DNA of 31,021 nt from a virus, in IMG/VR virus record IMGVR_UViG_3300025141_000482, positions 1-31,021 of that record. One strand, given 5' to 3'. The translations under genes and the position numbers were made by a program. The notes under the pieces are model-generated. The model was not told where the DNA came from and did no database searches. It saw nothing but the letters and a program-made list of their open reading frames with translations. Every line of letters starts with the position of its first letter. Positions within the stretch are counted from its first letter, which is position 1. Below, in pieces: positions 16,129 to 25,840 of the stretch.

Positions 16129-19100
16129 CTAGGTCAAAGTTATGTCGATGTCAATTGGCACCAGCACCCTGTCCGGGTCGTCGGATCGGTCGACCGTCTC
16201 GCCATCGTAATAGGGCTTGGATGATGACGAGAACGGGCTCAGATTCTGGGAGTGAGTCTTGCTCGGATCAGTGCCACGTCCCTCTCTGCTCTTGAAAACT
16301 ATCTCCAGCGGATACTCAACTGTCCCCCCACGCAGCAGTGTGGCGGGATGCCGGCGCTGCTCCAGCATATCCCTAAACTGCCCGTACCTGTCCCGGCGGA
16401 ACCTGGCATCCAGGTGCGAGCCGAACAGGCCACTGAGACCGTACTTGTAGCCGCGAATTATAGGTATATTGTAGTCTGCACCATCGGGCCCGGATTCGTA
16501 ACCTGGCGCATCATACTTGGCCGCGCCGAATCCAAACAAGGTTTTCACAGTATTTATATGTGCCCCATCGCCGAGAGCGGAGCCGTGGTCGGAAGAAACG
16601 ATGCCTGAAATGGCATCTGTGTCGCTGCCGCCGCCCATACCGGTGGCAACCCAAACAGTGTCAGGATAAGTTAGATATACTTCTGCAGCTGTCGGGTTGT
16701 TGCTGGAGTCGTATGCCAAGGACCTAAGGCTGGAAAAATTTGTTGCAACAAACCTGGTCGAAGAAATCTCATATGCTGTCCTAAGAAACCAACTTTCATC
16801 AAATCCTTTGGTTATAGTTTGATCCGGCGTAGCTATACCTAAAAGATATACGCCGGTGATCTGAAAAAATCCCCTTCCAGCCTTGTTCAAAATATCAACA
16901 GGATTGGGCGGGTAGCTGTCGTACAGGGTTCCGGCCTGGTCTGTCAGCCTGACGAACCGCTGCAGGGAGCCCGTGGTGCCCGCCTGTCCCGATGATACTG
17001 TGTTCACCACGCGTCTGGAATATTTCGTTCTAAGAATGTTGCCGTCGTACGCCACGAACATCGAGCCGGAAACTACATTGTCCACATAGGAGCCAGTCAG
17101 CGATCGGAACGAATTCACATCAAACTGGTCGAGCACCGGATTGTCGAAGTACAGCGCCTCGTGCACAGCATCGGAGGTCAGAGGCTGATTGGTCGTAGTC
17201 TCCACGGGCAGGTTGTTGCGAAGCTGTGATCCGAACAGGGTAAGACGACTTTCGCCGGGAAGAATATTTAGCGCGTAAGCACCCGAGACCATGAGCGCCT
17301 CCATGCCGGCTTGGTTTTGATAAATCGCAGCGAGTATCAGGTTGCTTTTCGGCGTCAGGACGTACGGAGAAGTTTCAAATGAGCCCTTTCTAGAAACCAT
17401 ATTGTACCAGGACGTTGGATTCGCGGCGAACCAGTTCACGCCGGTTGTGAAAGCGATTGCGGATCCCACGATGCTTTTTATGAAGGAGCGTCCCGAGGCA
17501 TCATTGAACAAATTTCGCCCTGACATTTCCGTGCATGTCGAGTTGCCGATGTAGCTAGCGCCGTGGCCAGTGGTGTTGCGCGCATACATGTTGAACAAGC
17601 CTATCGGAGGAAAGGCTCTTGTGGAATCGGGGATAATTCTCGGTTCAGCCTCCAGCATAATGGAACCAGTGTAGGATCCTCGAAATCCGAGATAGCGGTA
17701 CAGCTCCGTCACTGTCGGAAGCCACGTCTCGGCCGAAGCGTATATTGTCGGCCAGGTCGCGGACAAGTAGGCCTCCACATTGGGATTTATGGCCACGGGT
17801 GTTCCAGCCGGGGCGGCCGTCTCGTCGAAGCATCCGGCTCGCGCGAACCAAATTATCTCTCGGTCTCTTGTGACGTTGAACACTGACTCGCCGGTGAACT
17901 CATAGGCGGTTGAGCCGGCGGCACCGCCCCTTGACCAAGTGTTCGTTTTGACCAAGTCCACCTTGGCTCCGTCCTCGTGCATCAGCACGAAACAGGCATT
18001 TTGGGGCGGCTGATAGCTGCTGGCCGCCGTTTGATTGAACGCGTACGGATCAAGCCCTCCGGGTGCGCTGCCGAATCTGGCCGTTGCCGATCCGATCAGG
18101 AGAGAAACTTTTTCGAGGAGAAAGGGCGCTGTCAGCGAAGAAGTCAGCGATAAAATTTGCGAACCGGTCGCGTTGAACTTGGACTCGACCGGGAACCCGG
18201 CGACGCTGGTGGGACATCCCATCAAATACGAGCTGGTGATGAATGCCCCGAATTGGGTGGGAGCGCCGATGTGGATGGTGCCGGGGTTCTGACACTGCGC
18301 CAGCATTGAACCGGTAAAAACTGTGGGCGAGGGGTGGTAATAGTCCACATTACTGCCCGTGGTGAGGTTCCCCACGATCTCCCATACTTTTCGATCCCAG
18401 TTGTAGTACGCCAAGCCCGAATTGATGTCTCCCGCCAGGCCTAGCGCGCTATTGGCATACGGTTGAGATCCCGCGTCGGTGCCCGTCGACCAGAAAATGC
18501 TTGTCGATTTTCTCGGCGAAGTGTCGAACGTCAGGATCGTCTTCGAACTCAACCGCTGGTTGAATCCCGGCAGAGTGCCCGGCGTCGTCCCGGTGGTGTA
18601 GAACTTGAGATCGTTGTCGATGTAGACCCTGTTCTCAACGAACGGAGAGATGCTCTCCCCGGGTGTGAAGGACACGTGTGTGTCAGACACCCCAGCGCTG
18701 CTGGTGCCCGCGGCGGTGAGCCCCTGCAAAATGTTGGGCGTGGCCACCCCTCCGCTCACAAACTTACTCCCCTCGAACAGTCCAGTGGGGTACACAATAT
18801 TATTGCTTGCAGAGAAGATGATTGAATTTGTGTCGTTGAACGGAGAGACGTAGATGCCGGTGAAATCCGGGTCTCCAGTCCTGGCGATGGTGGGGTAGGA
18901 GCCTGTGCGCACATCCCGATTTTGAAGCACTACCCGACTGGGCAGAGACAGTATACCACTCTGCATCTGCCCGTAGGTTCCGCGGCGGCTGTTGTAGATT
19001 GCGAGAATATTCTCCTGACTCAAAATAGTGGACCAGATCGCACACGAGTCCAGGCTACCGTTATAATAGTATGCAGATGTACTCGAGCCGAAGCCGGTAT

Positions 19101-19746
19101 TCCCAGCAAAATCTTGTTTGGTGCCTGCCGAAGCGGTTGTGAAATCAGGTGTGAGCTCGATGCCATCCATGTATGCCTTGGGCACATTTCCGGCTGTTGA
19201 CCTGTCGTAAGTAATTACAAAATGTTGCCAGGTGTCCTTCAGTAATACATTATCGAGCTGCCACCCGCCGGCGGTGGTACTCCAAGCATCGTCATCGATG
19301 TTAAGCCTGTAGTTGCCGGAGGCGTACTCGAACCAGACGTCCATTCCTCTTGTGGCACCCATTCTCAGCAATGTCTTCGTGTCCGTCAACTGATCCAATT
19401 TGATCCAGAAAGAGAAAGAGAGGCTAGTTTGGGAATAAAGATCGCTCATGGTCGCCGACGTCAAGAGCAACTCTGAGCTTGAACCGTTGAAATCACCGGC
19501 TGTGCGAGCGCTAGCAAAGGGCAGACGCTTCGTCGAGGATTCCAAGATATATGGGATGTCGGAGGTCGCAGTTATGTTTGTGGCAGTGCCATCTCTTCCG
19601 AGTGGAGAAGAATCAGTGCCAAGCGCTCCTGTCTCAAATTCATACCAGGCTTCAAGGGAGTCTTGCGCGGTGTACAAGTATCCACTTCTACTGTAGAACG
19701 TCTTGGACAGATCTAAATATGTCAGCGTTTTTGTTGCACGTGCCAT
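16129..19746 (-). CDS. Large LamG-domain virion protein (1205 residues)
   Basis: Residues about 30-255 form a recognisable LamG/concanavalin-type lectin fold: 'DSLEAWYEFETG', 'LSFSFWIKLDQLTDTKTLL', 'LKDTWQHFVITYDR', 'KAYMDGIEL', 'YYNGSLDSCAIWSTILSQEN'. Such domains bind sugars and usually sit on particle surfaces. The ~800 residues that follow are beta-rich and unassigned, with many Thr-Gly-Ser turns. The C-terminus has a conspicuous 'PIIRGYKYGLSGLFGS' then 'FRRDRYGQFRDMLEQRR' segment, which I believe recurs in large marine phage structural proteins; this is from memory. The gene starts 1 nt after the previous stop, with GAAGAAG as ribosome site. Likely role is a large tail or baseplate appendage facing the host surface. 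Neither partner nor ligand is visible from sequence. Confidence 0.68.
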   Translation of the reverse strand: MARATKTLTYLDLSKTFYSRSGYLYTAQDSLEAWYEFETGALGTDSSPLGRDGTATNITATSDIPYILESSTKRLPFASARTAGDFNGSSSELLLTSATMSDLYSQTSLSFSFWIKLDQLTDTKTLLRMGATRGMDVWFEYASGNYRLNIDDDAWSTTAGGWQLDNVLLKDTWQHFVITYDRSTAGNVPKAYMDGIELTPDFTTASAGTKQDFAGNTGFGSSTSAYYYNGSLDSCAIWSTILSQENILAIYNSRRGTYGQMQSGILSLPSRVVLQNRDVRTGSYPTIARTGDPDFTGIYVSPFNDTNSIIFSASNNIVYPTGLFEGSKFVSGGVATPNILQGLTAAGTSSAGVSDTHVSFTPGESISPFVENRVYIDNDLKFYTTGTTPGTLPGFNQRLSSKTILTFDTSPRKSTSIFWSTGTDAGSQPYANSALGLAGDINSGLAYYNWDRKVWEIVGNLTTGSNVDYYHPSPTVFTGSMLAQCQNPGTIHIGAPTQFGAFITSSYLMGCPTSVAGFPVESKFNATGSQILSLTSSLTAPFLLEKVSLLIGSATARFGSAPGGLDPYAFNQTAASSYQPPQNACFVLMHEDGAKVDLVKTNTWSRGGAAGSTAYEFTGESVFNVTRDREIIWFARAGCFDETAAPAGTPVAINPNVEAYLSATWPTIYASAETWLPTVTELYRYLGFRGSYTGSIMLEAEPRIIPDSTRAFPPIGLFNMYARNTTGHGASYIGNSTCTEMSGRNLFNDASGRSFIKSIVGSAIAFTTGVNWFAANPTSWYNMVSRKGSFETSPYVLTPKSNLILAAIYQNQAGMEALMVSGAYALNILPGESRLTLFGSQLRNNLPVETTTNQPLTSDAVHEALYFDNPVLDQFDVNSFRSLTGSYVDNVVSGSMFVAYDGNILRTKYSRRVVNTVSSGQAGTTGSLQRFVRLTDQAGTLYDSYPPNPVDILNKAGRGFFQITGVYLLGIATPDQTITKGFDESWFLRTAYEISSTRFVATNFSSLRSLAYDSSNNPTAAEVYLTYPDTVWVATGMGGGSDTDAISGIVSSDHGSALGDGAHINTVKTLFGFGAAKYDAPGYESGPDGADYNIPIIRGYKYGLSGLFGSHLDARFRRDRYGQFRDMLEQRRHPATLLRGGTVEYPLEIVFKSREGRGTDPSKTHSQNLSPFSSSSKPYYDGETVDRSDDPDRVLVPIDIDITLT

Positions 19747-19747
19747 C

Positions 19748-20755
19748 TTACTTCTTCAAACCCCCGAACGCGATGGAATCGTAACTATAATTGTCGTTCT
19801 GTGAATACACGAACCCGTGCCGCATCACCACCACCTCCTTTCTGACACCGTGGGGCCTCGCGGCCCTATACGTTGTTGAAGCACTGACAAACCCTTCGAT
19901 CAACTGATATCTCATTGACTCATCCAGCGTGCCCGAATAGAACAGCTCTCTATCAGTGGCGTCAGTGTACGGTGCAATTCGCTGGTCGGCGTCAGAAAAA
20001 CCGCCGGGCATGTCAACCTTGTTCGATCCGGATCCACCAAAATTCTCCACGCTGTCCAAAAAGGGCCGAGTTCCAGAATCACGCAGGTCTCGCTTGTCGT
20101 CCAAAATTATTGACTCTCTCTTGTCGTTCACGTTCGACATACTACCCTTGATGCTTCGTATGATATAAGGAAGCTCAATTGAGGTCCTGTCGACAACCTT
20201 TCTGATGGTAAGCGGTTCAATCACACCGTCGAAGGAGCTTGGAGAACCGTAGCCCTGGACGAAACCCGTAGGAATCACCAAATTCAAAGGATGTGTGTTA
20301 ATCACCGCCAACGGTCCGATGCTTCCTGTTGTCACCTCCACGGGATCCGGATCCACAAACGGGCTGTTGTCGTCGTAGATCGCAGTCTGCCCGAGATCTC
20401 TTCTCTCTGTCTGGTGTACGACCGCCACCCCCAACAAACCAAATGTGTCGAGATTGACCTGGGATCCATATCCCGGCGTCGGTAAAGAACCAGACCCAAT
20501 CGAACCACTAGTGGTTGCCGATGGACCAAGATTTTCGGGTGCCAGTGTCTCATTAAAAAAGTTCTGATTCTGTAGAACCCCACTTAGCGTGGTGGCTAAA
20601 TTAATATTTCCCCTTATTTTGAAAACAGTGAACGCGGCAAGCTGGAAGGGTGTCTTGATCATCGCCCCCTGTCTATAGGTGTCCACCGAGGATGTGATAA
20701 TCGGATGTGTGACATTCGCTAAGGTGCCGGTATGAATTCCTGAGATGGCTGACAT
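19748..20755 (-). CDS. Virion structural protein of unknown function (335 residues)
   Basis: I do not recognise a fold. The sequence is soluble, moderately rich in Gly, Ser and Asp, and holds blocks that look well conserved: 'KVDMPGGFSDADQRIAPYTD' followed by 'RELFYSGTLDESM', and 'VENFGGSG'. Its ATG shares one base with the TAA of the 1176-residue wedge-like gene (TAATG), and AGGAA lies just upstream, so it is coupled to that gene. It is followed 1 nt later by the 1205-residue LamG protein. Being locked between a wedge-type protein and a lectin protein suggests an adaptor that links an appendage to the baseplate, but this is inference from position only. Confidence 0.55.
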   Translation of the reverse strand: MSAISGIHTGTLANVTHPIITSSVDTYRQGAMIKTPFQLAAFTVFKIRGNINLATTLSGVLQNQNFFNETLAPENLGPSATTSGSIGSGSLPTPGYGSQVNLDTFGLLGVAVVHQTERRDLGQTAIYDDNSPFVDPDPVEVTTGSIGPLAVINTHPLNLVIPTGFVQGYGSPSSFDGVIEPLTIRKVVDRTSIELPYIIRSIKGSMSNVNDKRESIILDDKRDLRDSGTRPFLDSVENFGGSGSNKVDMPGGFSDADQRIAPYTDATDRELFYSGTLDESMRYQLIEGFVSASTTYRAARPHGVRKEVVVMRHGFVYSQNDNYSYDSIAFGGLKK

Positions 20756-23700
20756 TAGAACTTCCTCAGATCACCGGTGATCAGTTGCATTAGTATTACA
20801 GGTTTTCCACCCCTGTTCTCCTCGCCCAGGTACATGTCGTAGTATTTGTAGGTAAATTTGGCCCTCTCCAGCACGTGTGGCTCGATCACGTAGCTCGTTC
20901 CCTGAAACTTGGAATCGCTGGGCAACATCTGCTCGAGAAGATCGCCAATGGTCTCGTCGAAGAACTTGAAAAATTCGAAGAACGACTGCAAATTGACCTT
21001 ATCTGTGAGGCGATTGAAGTAAATTCGGCGGAGATTTCTGAGGTGGGGGTACTCGTACGCGAAGACCAGCTCCGGGCTGCCGATCAAATTGTCGAGCGAC
21101 TCTAGCGTCGCAAAAATATTCATGATGTCCTCGTTCAGCGCCTGCACGACAGAAATCTCGATCGATACCCGCTTGTCGTCCTGCGGTTCTTCCGCCTGTG
21201 GTATCTCATGGAGGGGCGCCAGGGCGGCACCAAATTTTTCCGCTGTCTGATCGTTCAGGTAGCTTCTAATTCTGATCTTGTTCGGATTCTCACCCGACTG
21301 AAAATTGGGGGACAGAACCTCAAAATCGAATCTCTCAGGCTTGATCACCTCTTTGCTGGCTTGAAAACCACTTCCAGAGAACAGAAGATTGTTCTGGGAA
21401 AAATCGAACAAAGCGATGTTGCCCGACGCGTCGGATTTCGTCACCGTCTGGTCGATTGAAACGTCAACACGCAACCGCTCAAAGGAACCGCTCGCATTTG
21501 TGACGAAATTAAAGTTAATCTCGGGATCGATCACCCCCAATGACTTGAAATTTCGAGCATGAGTTTTGGTCTCATCGACTGTCAGGCCCTTGCTCCAAAA
21601 TCGTAATGTCGAAACTTTGCCCGTGAATGTCGAAATTCTGGCACGGGAATCGACATTGGTCGTGTCATTGAGAAAAACTGACTCGGTTGTGTCAAAGCTC
21701 TGGCTTCCCACAACCACAAATGTACCGCTAGTATTATAAGAAGCGGAAGCCCCCGAACCGCTGATACTTTGCAGGGCATTGTTGGCAGATGTACCCTCGT
21801 AAAAATAGCTCGAGGTTGTTAAAAACTCTTCCAATCCGCCCGGGGTGAATTTTCCGGCGCGCAGAAAATAGGACGAGGACACATAAGAAGAGATAAGATC
21901 GTGTCTGTCGCGTCCAAAAGCAATACTCCACTTTCGACCGTCAAAAATATCAACGCCAGTCATGTACATCGATAGCGTCGGTGCAGACGAACCACTCACG
22001 GGTCGACCGTAGAGAACCAGGCTACCAGTCGTCGAAAGAGACGAGCCCGGCTTTATGGCCACGAGGTTGAACAAAACACCATGTCCGACATTCGGTGCAG
22101 TGGTTCCTGTGACGTGAATTCTCGCCAGGCTCTGTGTCAAAGGATGTGTGTGTTTGTTGTCAAATTTATAAATACCCTCAACTGTCCAAGACCCAGAAGT
22201 GAAGAGGCCATCATTGGGATCGCTCGATCCCGTTATGGGACCGTAGGCGCCGCTAACGTAAGCACGCTCACCGAGTACACCAGCGGGTTGTGGCACACCT
22301 GGCGCAACTCTGGATCCTGACAGATATGGACCCGCTAAAAACGGTCTGCTAGAGTCTATTCCCTGAGGGTTTAGTGTCCCGGGAGTGTTGAGCGTTCCGC
22401 TCATATCCAACATTGCAGCGATCTCGTGGCGTCTAATAAAGGAGTCCCCCAAATTTCTCTGCTTAGAACCTCCAAACTCCCTGATTCTGATTGGTCCGTC
22501 CGGATTAATACCCATATTTGCCAGAATGGACCTCAACGACATGTGTGTGCCTCTCGTGGAAAAGATGAAAGGTAGATCTGAAAAAATTCGTCTCCACAGT
22601 GTATTCTGAACCGCACGCAGCGCCGTCGTCGAGCGTCGATTTTTTCGAATCTCCGTGCCATCAAGCAGCTGATTTAACGAGGCGTTGGCGTAAAAATTTG
22701 GTAGCGCTATACCGTAGTATCTGGAAAGCCACGGTAACAGCTGATCCGAGATGGCATCCTGTGAGAGGACATCAACCTTCAACAGACGCTTGAATTCGTC
22801 GATAAACATTTTTAGTTCATCAAATGTTTCAGCAAACGTGTAAAGCAAGCCTGCGATAATCTGTGGCTGCCCCACTCGGGCGCCCCCGGGCTGATCGTAG
22901 CGTCTAGCTAACGACTCACCTATGTCGGCCTTCTCTGTCTCGAATCCCTCAGCGTCCGACGCCTCCTTGAAGTAGTGCGAGGGAACCAATCGAGTCACCA
23001 AATTGGGATTACTGTAATCATAATTGCTGGCGGAAGTCAACAATTCATCGTTGAGATCTGTCACACCCTCAAATGATGGAAAAAGCACCGTCGAAACTAT
23101 AGCCGTCTCTCCATTGACGGGCGCCTGGCCGTACGTGCCAGTATTTCTAAGAGACATCGAAAAATTCTGTACGCTAGTGTGAAGCCCGTTTCCACTATGA
23201 TCAAGCACAAGATCTGATCCATTGCCTGCAAAGGTACCAGACGGCTCGTTGAATCTGTACAAAAGTTTAAGCTTTTTCTGGGCAAAAACATCAAGAAATC
23301 TCTGTTGCTGGATCTCCTGCTGTGTTCTTCCGGTGTGCCACACTCTGAATTCGTCCATCGCTCCCGAAAGTGTCTCCTGGGGTGTAAAAGTATGGTAGCC
23401 AAAGGCGTGAGCGGATCCGCTTCCCAGCGTCATTGGAGACGTCTTAAAATCAATCTGTCCCAACGCGCCGAAATCACTGGTCGCGACCTTCATACCGTTG
23501 CGATACAGCAGAATCTGACCCGGCCCGGCCGATCGATCAAAAACAGTAGCACAGTGCTCAAACTGACCTTTTGTCAGTTCCATCGAGGCAGAGAGAGTCA
23601 ATGATCCAGACCTTATCATCACAAGATAATCCACTACACCCAGCGGGCTTGCTTTGTCTGCTGAGGAGGAGAGGAAGAGCGAGATTCCGTCATTTCCATT

Positions 23701-24285
23701 CAGCTTCTGCGCGATGACCTGACTGTCGTTGTTCGATCCGCTGGGAGAATTCACATAGAACTCGAACGTGAAAGGATTGGTTCCTGGATCGAGAACACTC
23801 CCCCCGGTTGGATTCTTTGAAAGCTTAGGTGAGTGTGAACCTTTGAAGTCATTGATGCTGATATAGGTTCCGGGTGACGACGGCGACGAGGACCCGCTGA
23901 AAGCCAGATAACCAATGTGCTGTGGGAACTGATCAAGCACATACTTCTCATATCCCGTAAGACCGTCAACAAAGCTGTAAAATTCAGTTTTGGTGCCGTC
24001 AAAAGGCAAGCTATTTATGATCTTGTCAAAAGCCTTTTGGGTCTTTGCTTCCGCAGAATTGAAAAATGTATGGGACGCAAAATCCGACCAGTCGACAAAA
24101 AGCTGCTGTGTGCTTTTGAGCGGAGCGCCTGGGGAATCATATCTAAACGAGCCTGTCAGAATTGTCTGCGTGTTCTCGGCATCGTTCAGAGTCATATTTC
24201 TGACAGGTGCGGCCGACCTTTTATTTCTTAGAATGCCAGGTTTGAAAAGCAGATTGTCTGCTGGCGTATTAGGCTCTCGTGACAT
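20755..24285 (-). CDS. Baseplate wedge protein (gp7 / P2 gpI-like) with two LamG-type regions
   Basis: In this 1176-residue protein, residues about 450-606 match the pattern of P2 gpI/T4 gp7-type wedge proteins: a helical part ('FAETFDELKMFIDEFKRLL', 'ISDQLLPWLSRYYGI') and the typical 'IFSTRGTHMSLRSILANMGI' followed by 'PIRIREFGG'. Around this core sit lectin-like sandwiches: about 125-330 ('PFTFEFYVNSP', 'QFEHCATVFDR', 'LLYRNGMKVA', 'GAMDEFRVWHTGRTQQE') and about 690-915 ('SWTVEGIYKF', 'KVSTLRFWSKGLTVDE'). A helical C-terminal part (1035-1176) ends in 'VLERAKFTYKYYDMYLGEE'. gp7 and gpI join gp6/J in the wedge, consistent with gp6 lying two genes upstream. It begins 3 nt after the previous stop. 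The wedge assignment is from motif reading, not search; the LamG regions are clearer for the first than the second. Confidence 0.66.
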   Translation of the reverse strand: MSREPNTPADNLLFKPGILRNKRSAAPVRNMTLNDAENTQTILTGSFRYDSPGAPLKSTQQLFVDWSDFASHTFFNSAEAKTQKAFDKIINSLPFDGTKTEFYSFVDGLTGYEKYVLDQFPQHIGYLAFSGSSSPSSPGTYISINDFKGSHSPKLSKNPTGGSVLDPGTNPFTFEFYVNSPSGSNNDSQVIAQKLNGNDGISLFLSSSADKASPLGVVDYLVMIRSGSLTLSASMELTKGQFEHCATVFDRSAGPGQILLYRNGMKVATSDFGALGQIDFKTSPMTLGSGSAHAFGYHTFTPQETLSGAMDEFRVWHTGRTQQEIQQQRFLDVFAQKKLKLLYRFNEPSGTFAGNGSDLVLDHSGNGLHTSVQNFSMSLRNTGTYGQAPVNGETAIVSTVLFPSFEGVTDLNDELLTSASNYDYSNPNLVTRLVPSHYFKEASDAEGFETEKADIGESLARRYDQPGGARVGQPQIIAGLLYTFAETFDELKMFIDEFKRLLKVDVLSQDAISDQLLPWLSRYYGIALPNFYANASLNQLLDGTEIRKNRRSTTALRAVQNTLWRRIFSDLPFIFSTRGTHMSLRSILANMGINPDGPIRIREFGGSKQRNLGDSFIRRHEIAAMLDMSGTLNTPGTLNPQGIDSSRPFLAGPYLSGSRVAPGVPQPAGVLGERAYVSGAYGPITGSSDPNDGLFTSGSWTVEGIYKFDNKHTHPLTQSLARIHVTGTTAPNVGHGVLFNLVAIKPGSSLSTTGSLVLYGRPVSGSSAPTLSMYMTGVDIFDGRKWSIAFGRDRHDLISSYVSSSYFLRAGKFTPGGLEEFLTTSSYFYEGTSANNALQSISGSGASASYNTSGTFVVVGSQSFDTTESVFLNDTTNVDSRARISTFTGKVSTLRFWSKGLTVDETKTHARNFKSLGVIDPEINFNFVTNASGSFERLRVDVSIDQTVTKSDASGNIALFDFSQNNLLFSGSGFQASKEVIKPERFDFEVLSPNFQSGENPNKIRIRSYLNDQTAEKFGAALAPLHEIPQAEEPQDDKRVSIEISVVQALNEDIMNIFATLESLDNLIGSPELVFAYEYPHLRNLRRIYFNRLTDKVNLQSFFEFFKFFDETIGDLLEQMLPSDSKFQGTSYVIEPHVLERAKFTYKYYDMYLGEENRGGKPVILMQLITGDLRKF

Positions 24286-24288
24286 TCC

Positions 24289-25833
24289 TTAATCCTTGAC
24301 TTCAAAAATCGCGTCTCTATTTTTGACCAGGTAACTCACCCCTCTATCGACAATATAGAAATCGAAAGCATAGGACCTTCCGGTCATCAGTGCCTGCATC
24401 TTGAAATCAAAGAACATTCCGTCCGCATCCGTCGAGACACGAGTCGAGTCGTTGACGTCGTCATACGACAGCATAATCTTCCCCGTCACCCTGTCCACGA
24501 CTTGGTAATACACCTTGTCATAAATTACTGACTTCAACTTATAGGGCGTCTTGACAGGTTGGTTGTTCTCGGCAATAAGGTCTCTTCCGAATATTCTAAA
24601 ACGCACAGTGTCATTCTTGTGATATGCCCTGGTTGCATTCGTCAGCGTGATTAGCGGTTCTCTTGAGATGAATTCTCCGGCGCTTCTTTGCGCTCTTTTG
24701 ATGACTACGCTGCCAGTGTGATAAGCCACCTTGCCGTCGATTGATTTCCAGAAAGTTGTAAAAGTGACCTCTCCCTTTTCAGCAACAAGCTGTGATATAT
24801 TTCGTGTTGTAGCATACGACGAGGTATTAGTTGATGCCAACGCAAATGATGCCGAATAAACACCCGACACAATGTGACCATCAGTGCCCTGGGTGTGTTG
24901 GCTGCCTGTCACATAGAAGTTGAACAGACCCTTATTGAGATTCAAAACAAAGCAATTGTTGCCTTTTATTTCTGTCAGGGAAGATCCGCTAACAAGATTG
25001 GCGAGGGCGGATCGATTGTAGCTGTTAAGAAACAATGATCCGCTCGCGTCAAAATAGAAATTCGCATGATGATCCTGAATTGAGTCATCAAATCTTACCA
25101 CAATTCGTGGTCGAAGAAGGGGGTTGGACACATGTCGTGATGCAAATCTCTTCACAAATCGAGATTTCGTATCGGTCTCTTCCGATCCCGTAAAGGACAA
25201 TCTAAAGCCCTTGTCGGGAAATTGACTTGCCACAGTTGCAGACACAAGTGTCGTTATGTCTATCTCGAGATCCTCAGTACCCTCGGTAAATGTCTGCGTC
25301 TTTTCAAATGAGACAGTACCGTTTCCATCGATCAGATTACCCGATGCGATGTAGTCGATATCATCCGAGTCGAGCAGGCCTCCCCGGTTCGCGCCGGACA
25401 CGTACCACAGGTTATTTTGAGTCGTATAGGATGCTGTGATAAAGTTAGAAACATCAACGTCATTAAATTTTCCTGTGTCTCGCCCTACGCCCTCGTTGAA
25501 CGATTGTGACAGCGGAAAAACCGACAGTGTGAAATTTCTCGGAACAGCATGACCGGTCATGATATCCTTGAGTTCGAGCGTCGCTTTGAAATTTGAACTG
25601 TTGAGATCGAGAATACTGCCCGTCAGAGCTGTTATCGGAGTCAAATCAAAATTAATCAAAGCACGAGAGAGCTCTGTCTGTTTTCCGAGGCTGCCCAACT
25701 TCGTCTCATCATAAAGTTTGAAAAGGTCTAGGGTAGACGCGCGACCAACATTGGCATCCCGAACCCTGGTTTGTTCATTGATAATTTTATCCGTGATGTA
25801 AGTGTCTGCGCTAGCAGAGCAAACGATTATCAT
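24289..25833 (-). CDS. Virion protein with DNRLRE-like domain (514 residues)
   Basis: Residues about 5-250 follow the pattern of DNRLRE/CBM-like beta sandwiches found in surface-associated proteins: 'SADTYITDKI', a gap, 'ANVGRASTLDLFKLYDET', then 'ELSRALINFDLTPI', and a closing 'RPRIVVRFDDS'. These domains are linked to polysaccharide binding or cell-surface attachment. The C-terminal half (about 255-514) is also beta-rich: 'FYFDASGSLFLNS', 'GEVTFTTFWKSIDGKVAYHT', 'RSYAFDFYIVDRGVSYLV'. No signal peptide is evident despite an apolar first few residues. The ATG follows GAGG by 6 nt. Placed between gp6 and the gp7-like wedge, it is likely a baseplate component or attachment platform. The domain call is by pattern only. 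Confidence 0.62.
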   Translation of the reverse strand: MIIVCSASADTYITDKIINEQTRVRDANVGRASTLDLFKLYDETKLGSLGKQTELSRALINFDLTPITALTGSILDLNSSNFKATLELKDIMTGHAVPRNFTLSVFPLSQSFNEGVGRDTGKFNDVDVSNFITASYTTQNNLWYVSGANRGGLLDSDDIDYIASGNLIDGNGTVSFEKTQTFTEGTEDLEIDITTLVSATVASQFPDKGFRLSFTGSEETDTKSRFVKRFASRHVSNPLLRPRIVVRFDDSIQDHHANFYFDASGSLFLNSYNRSALANLVSGSSLTEIKGNNCFVLNLNKGLFNFYVTGSQHTQGTDGHIVSGVYSASFALASTNTSSYATTRNISQLVAEKGEVTFTTFWKSIDGKVAYHTGSVVIKRAQRSAGEFISREPLITLTNATRAYHKNDTVRFRIFGRDLIAENNQPVKTPYKLKSVIYDKVYYQVVDRVTGKIMLSYDDVNDSTRVSTDADGMFFDFKMQALMTGRSYAFDFYIVDRGVSYLVKNRDAIFEVKD

Positions 25834-25840
25834 TTCAACC

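Noticed and set aside
16551-16558. TATAAATA on the coding strand
   Set aside because: It falls within the 1205-residue gene, about 440 nt before its end, and could serve the fibre gene only weakly; recurrence elsewhere does not support it.
19713-19720. Partial copy CTAAATAT of the intergenic motif
   Set aside because: It is inside the coding sequence near the start of the 1205-residue gene and lacks the following CA, so it fits chance.
22167-22174. Exact TATAAATA on the + strand
   Set aside because: It is inside the wedge-like gene, antisense to transcription, with no gene start downstream on that strand.
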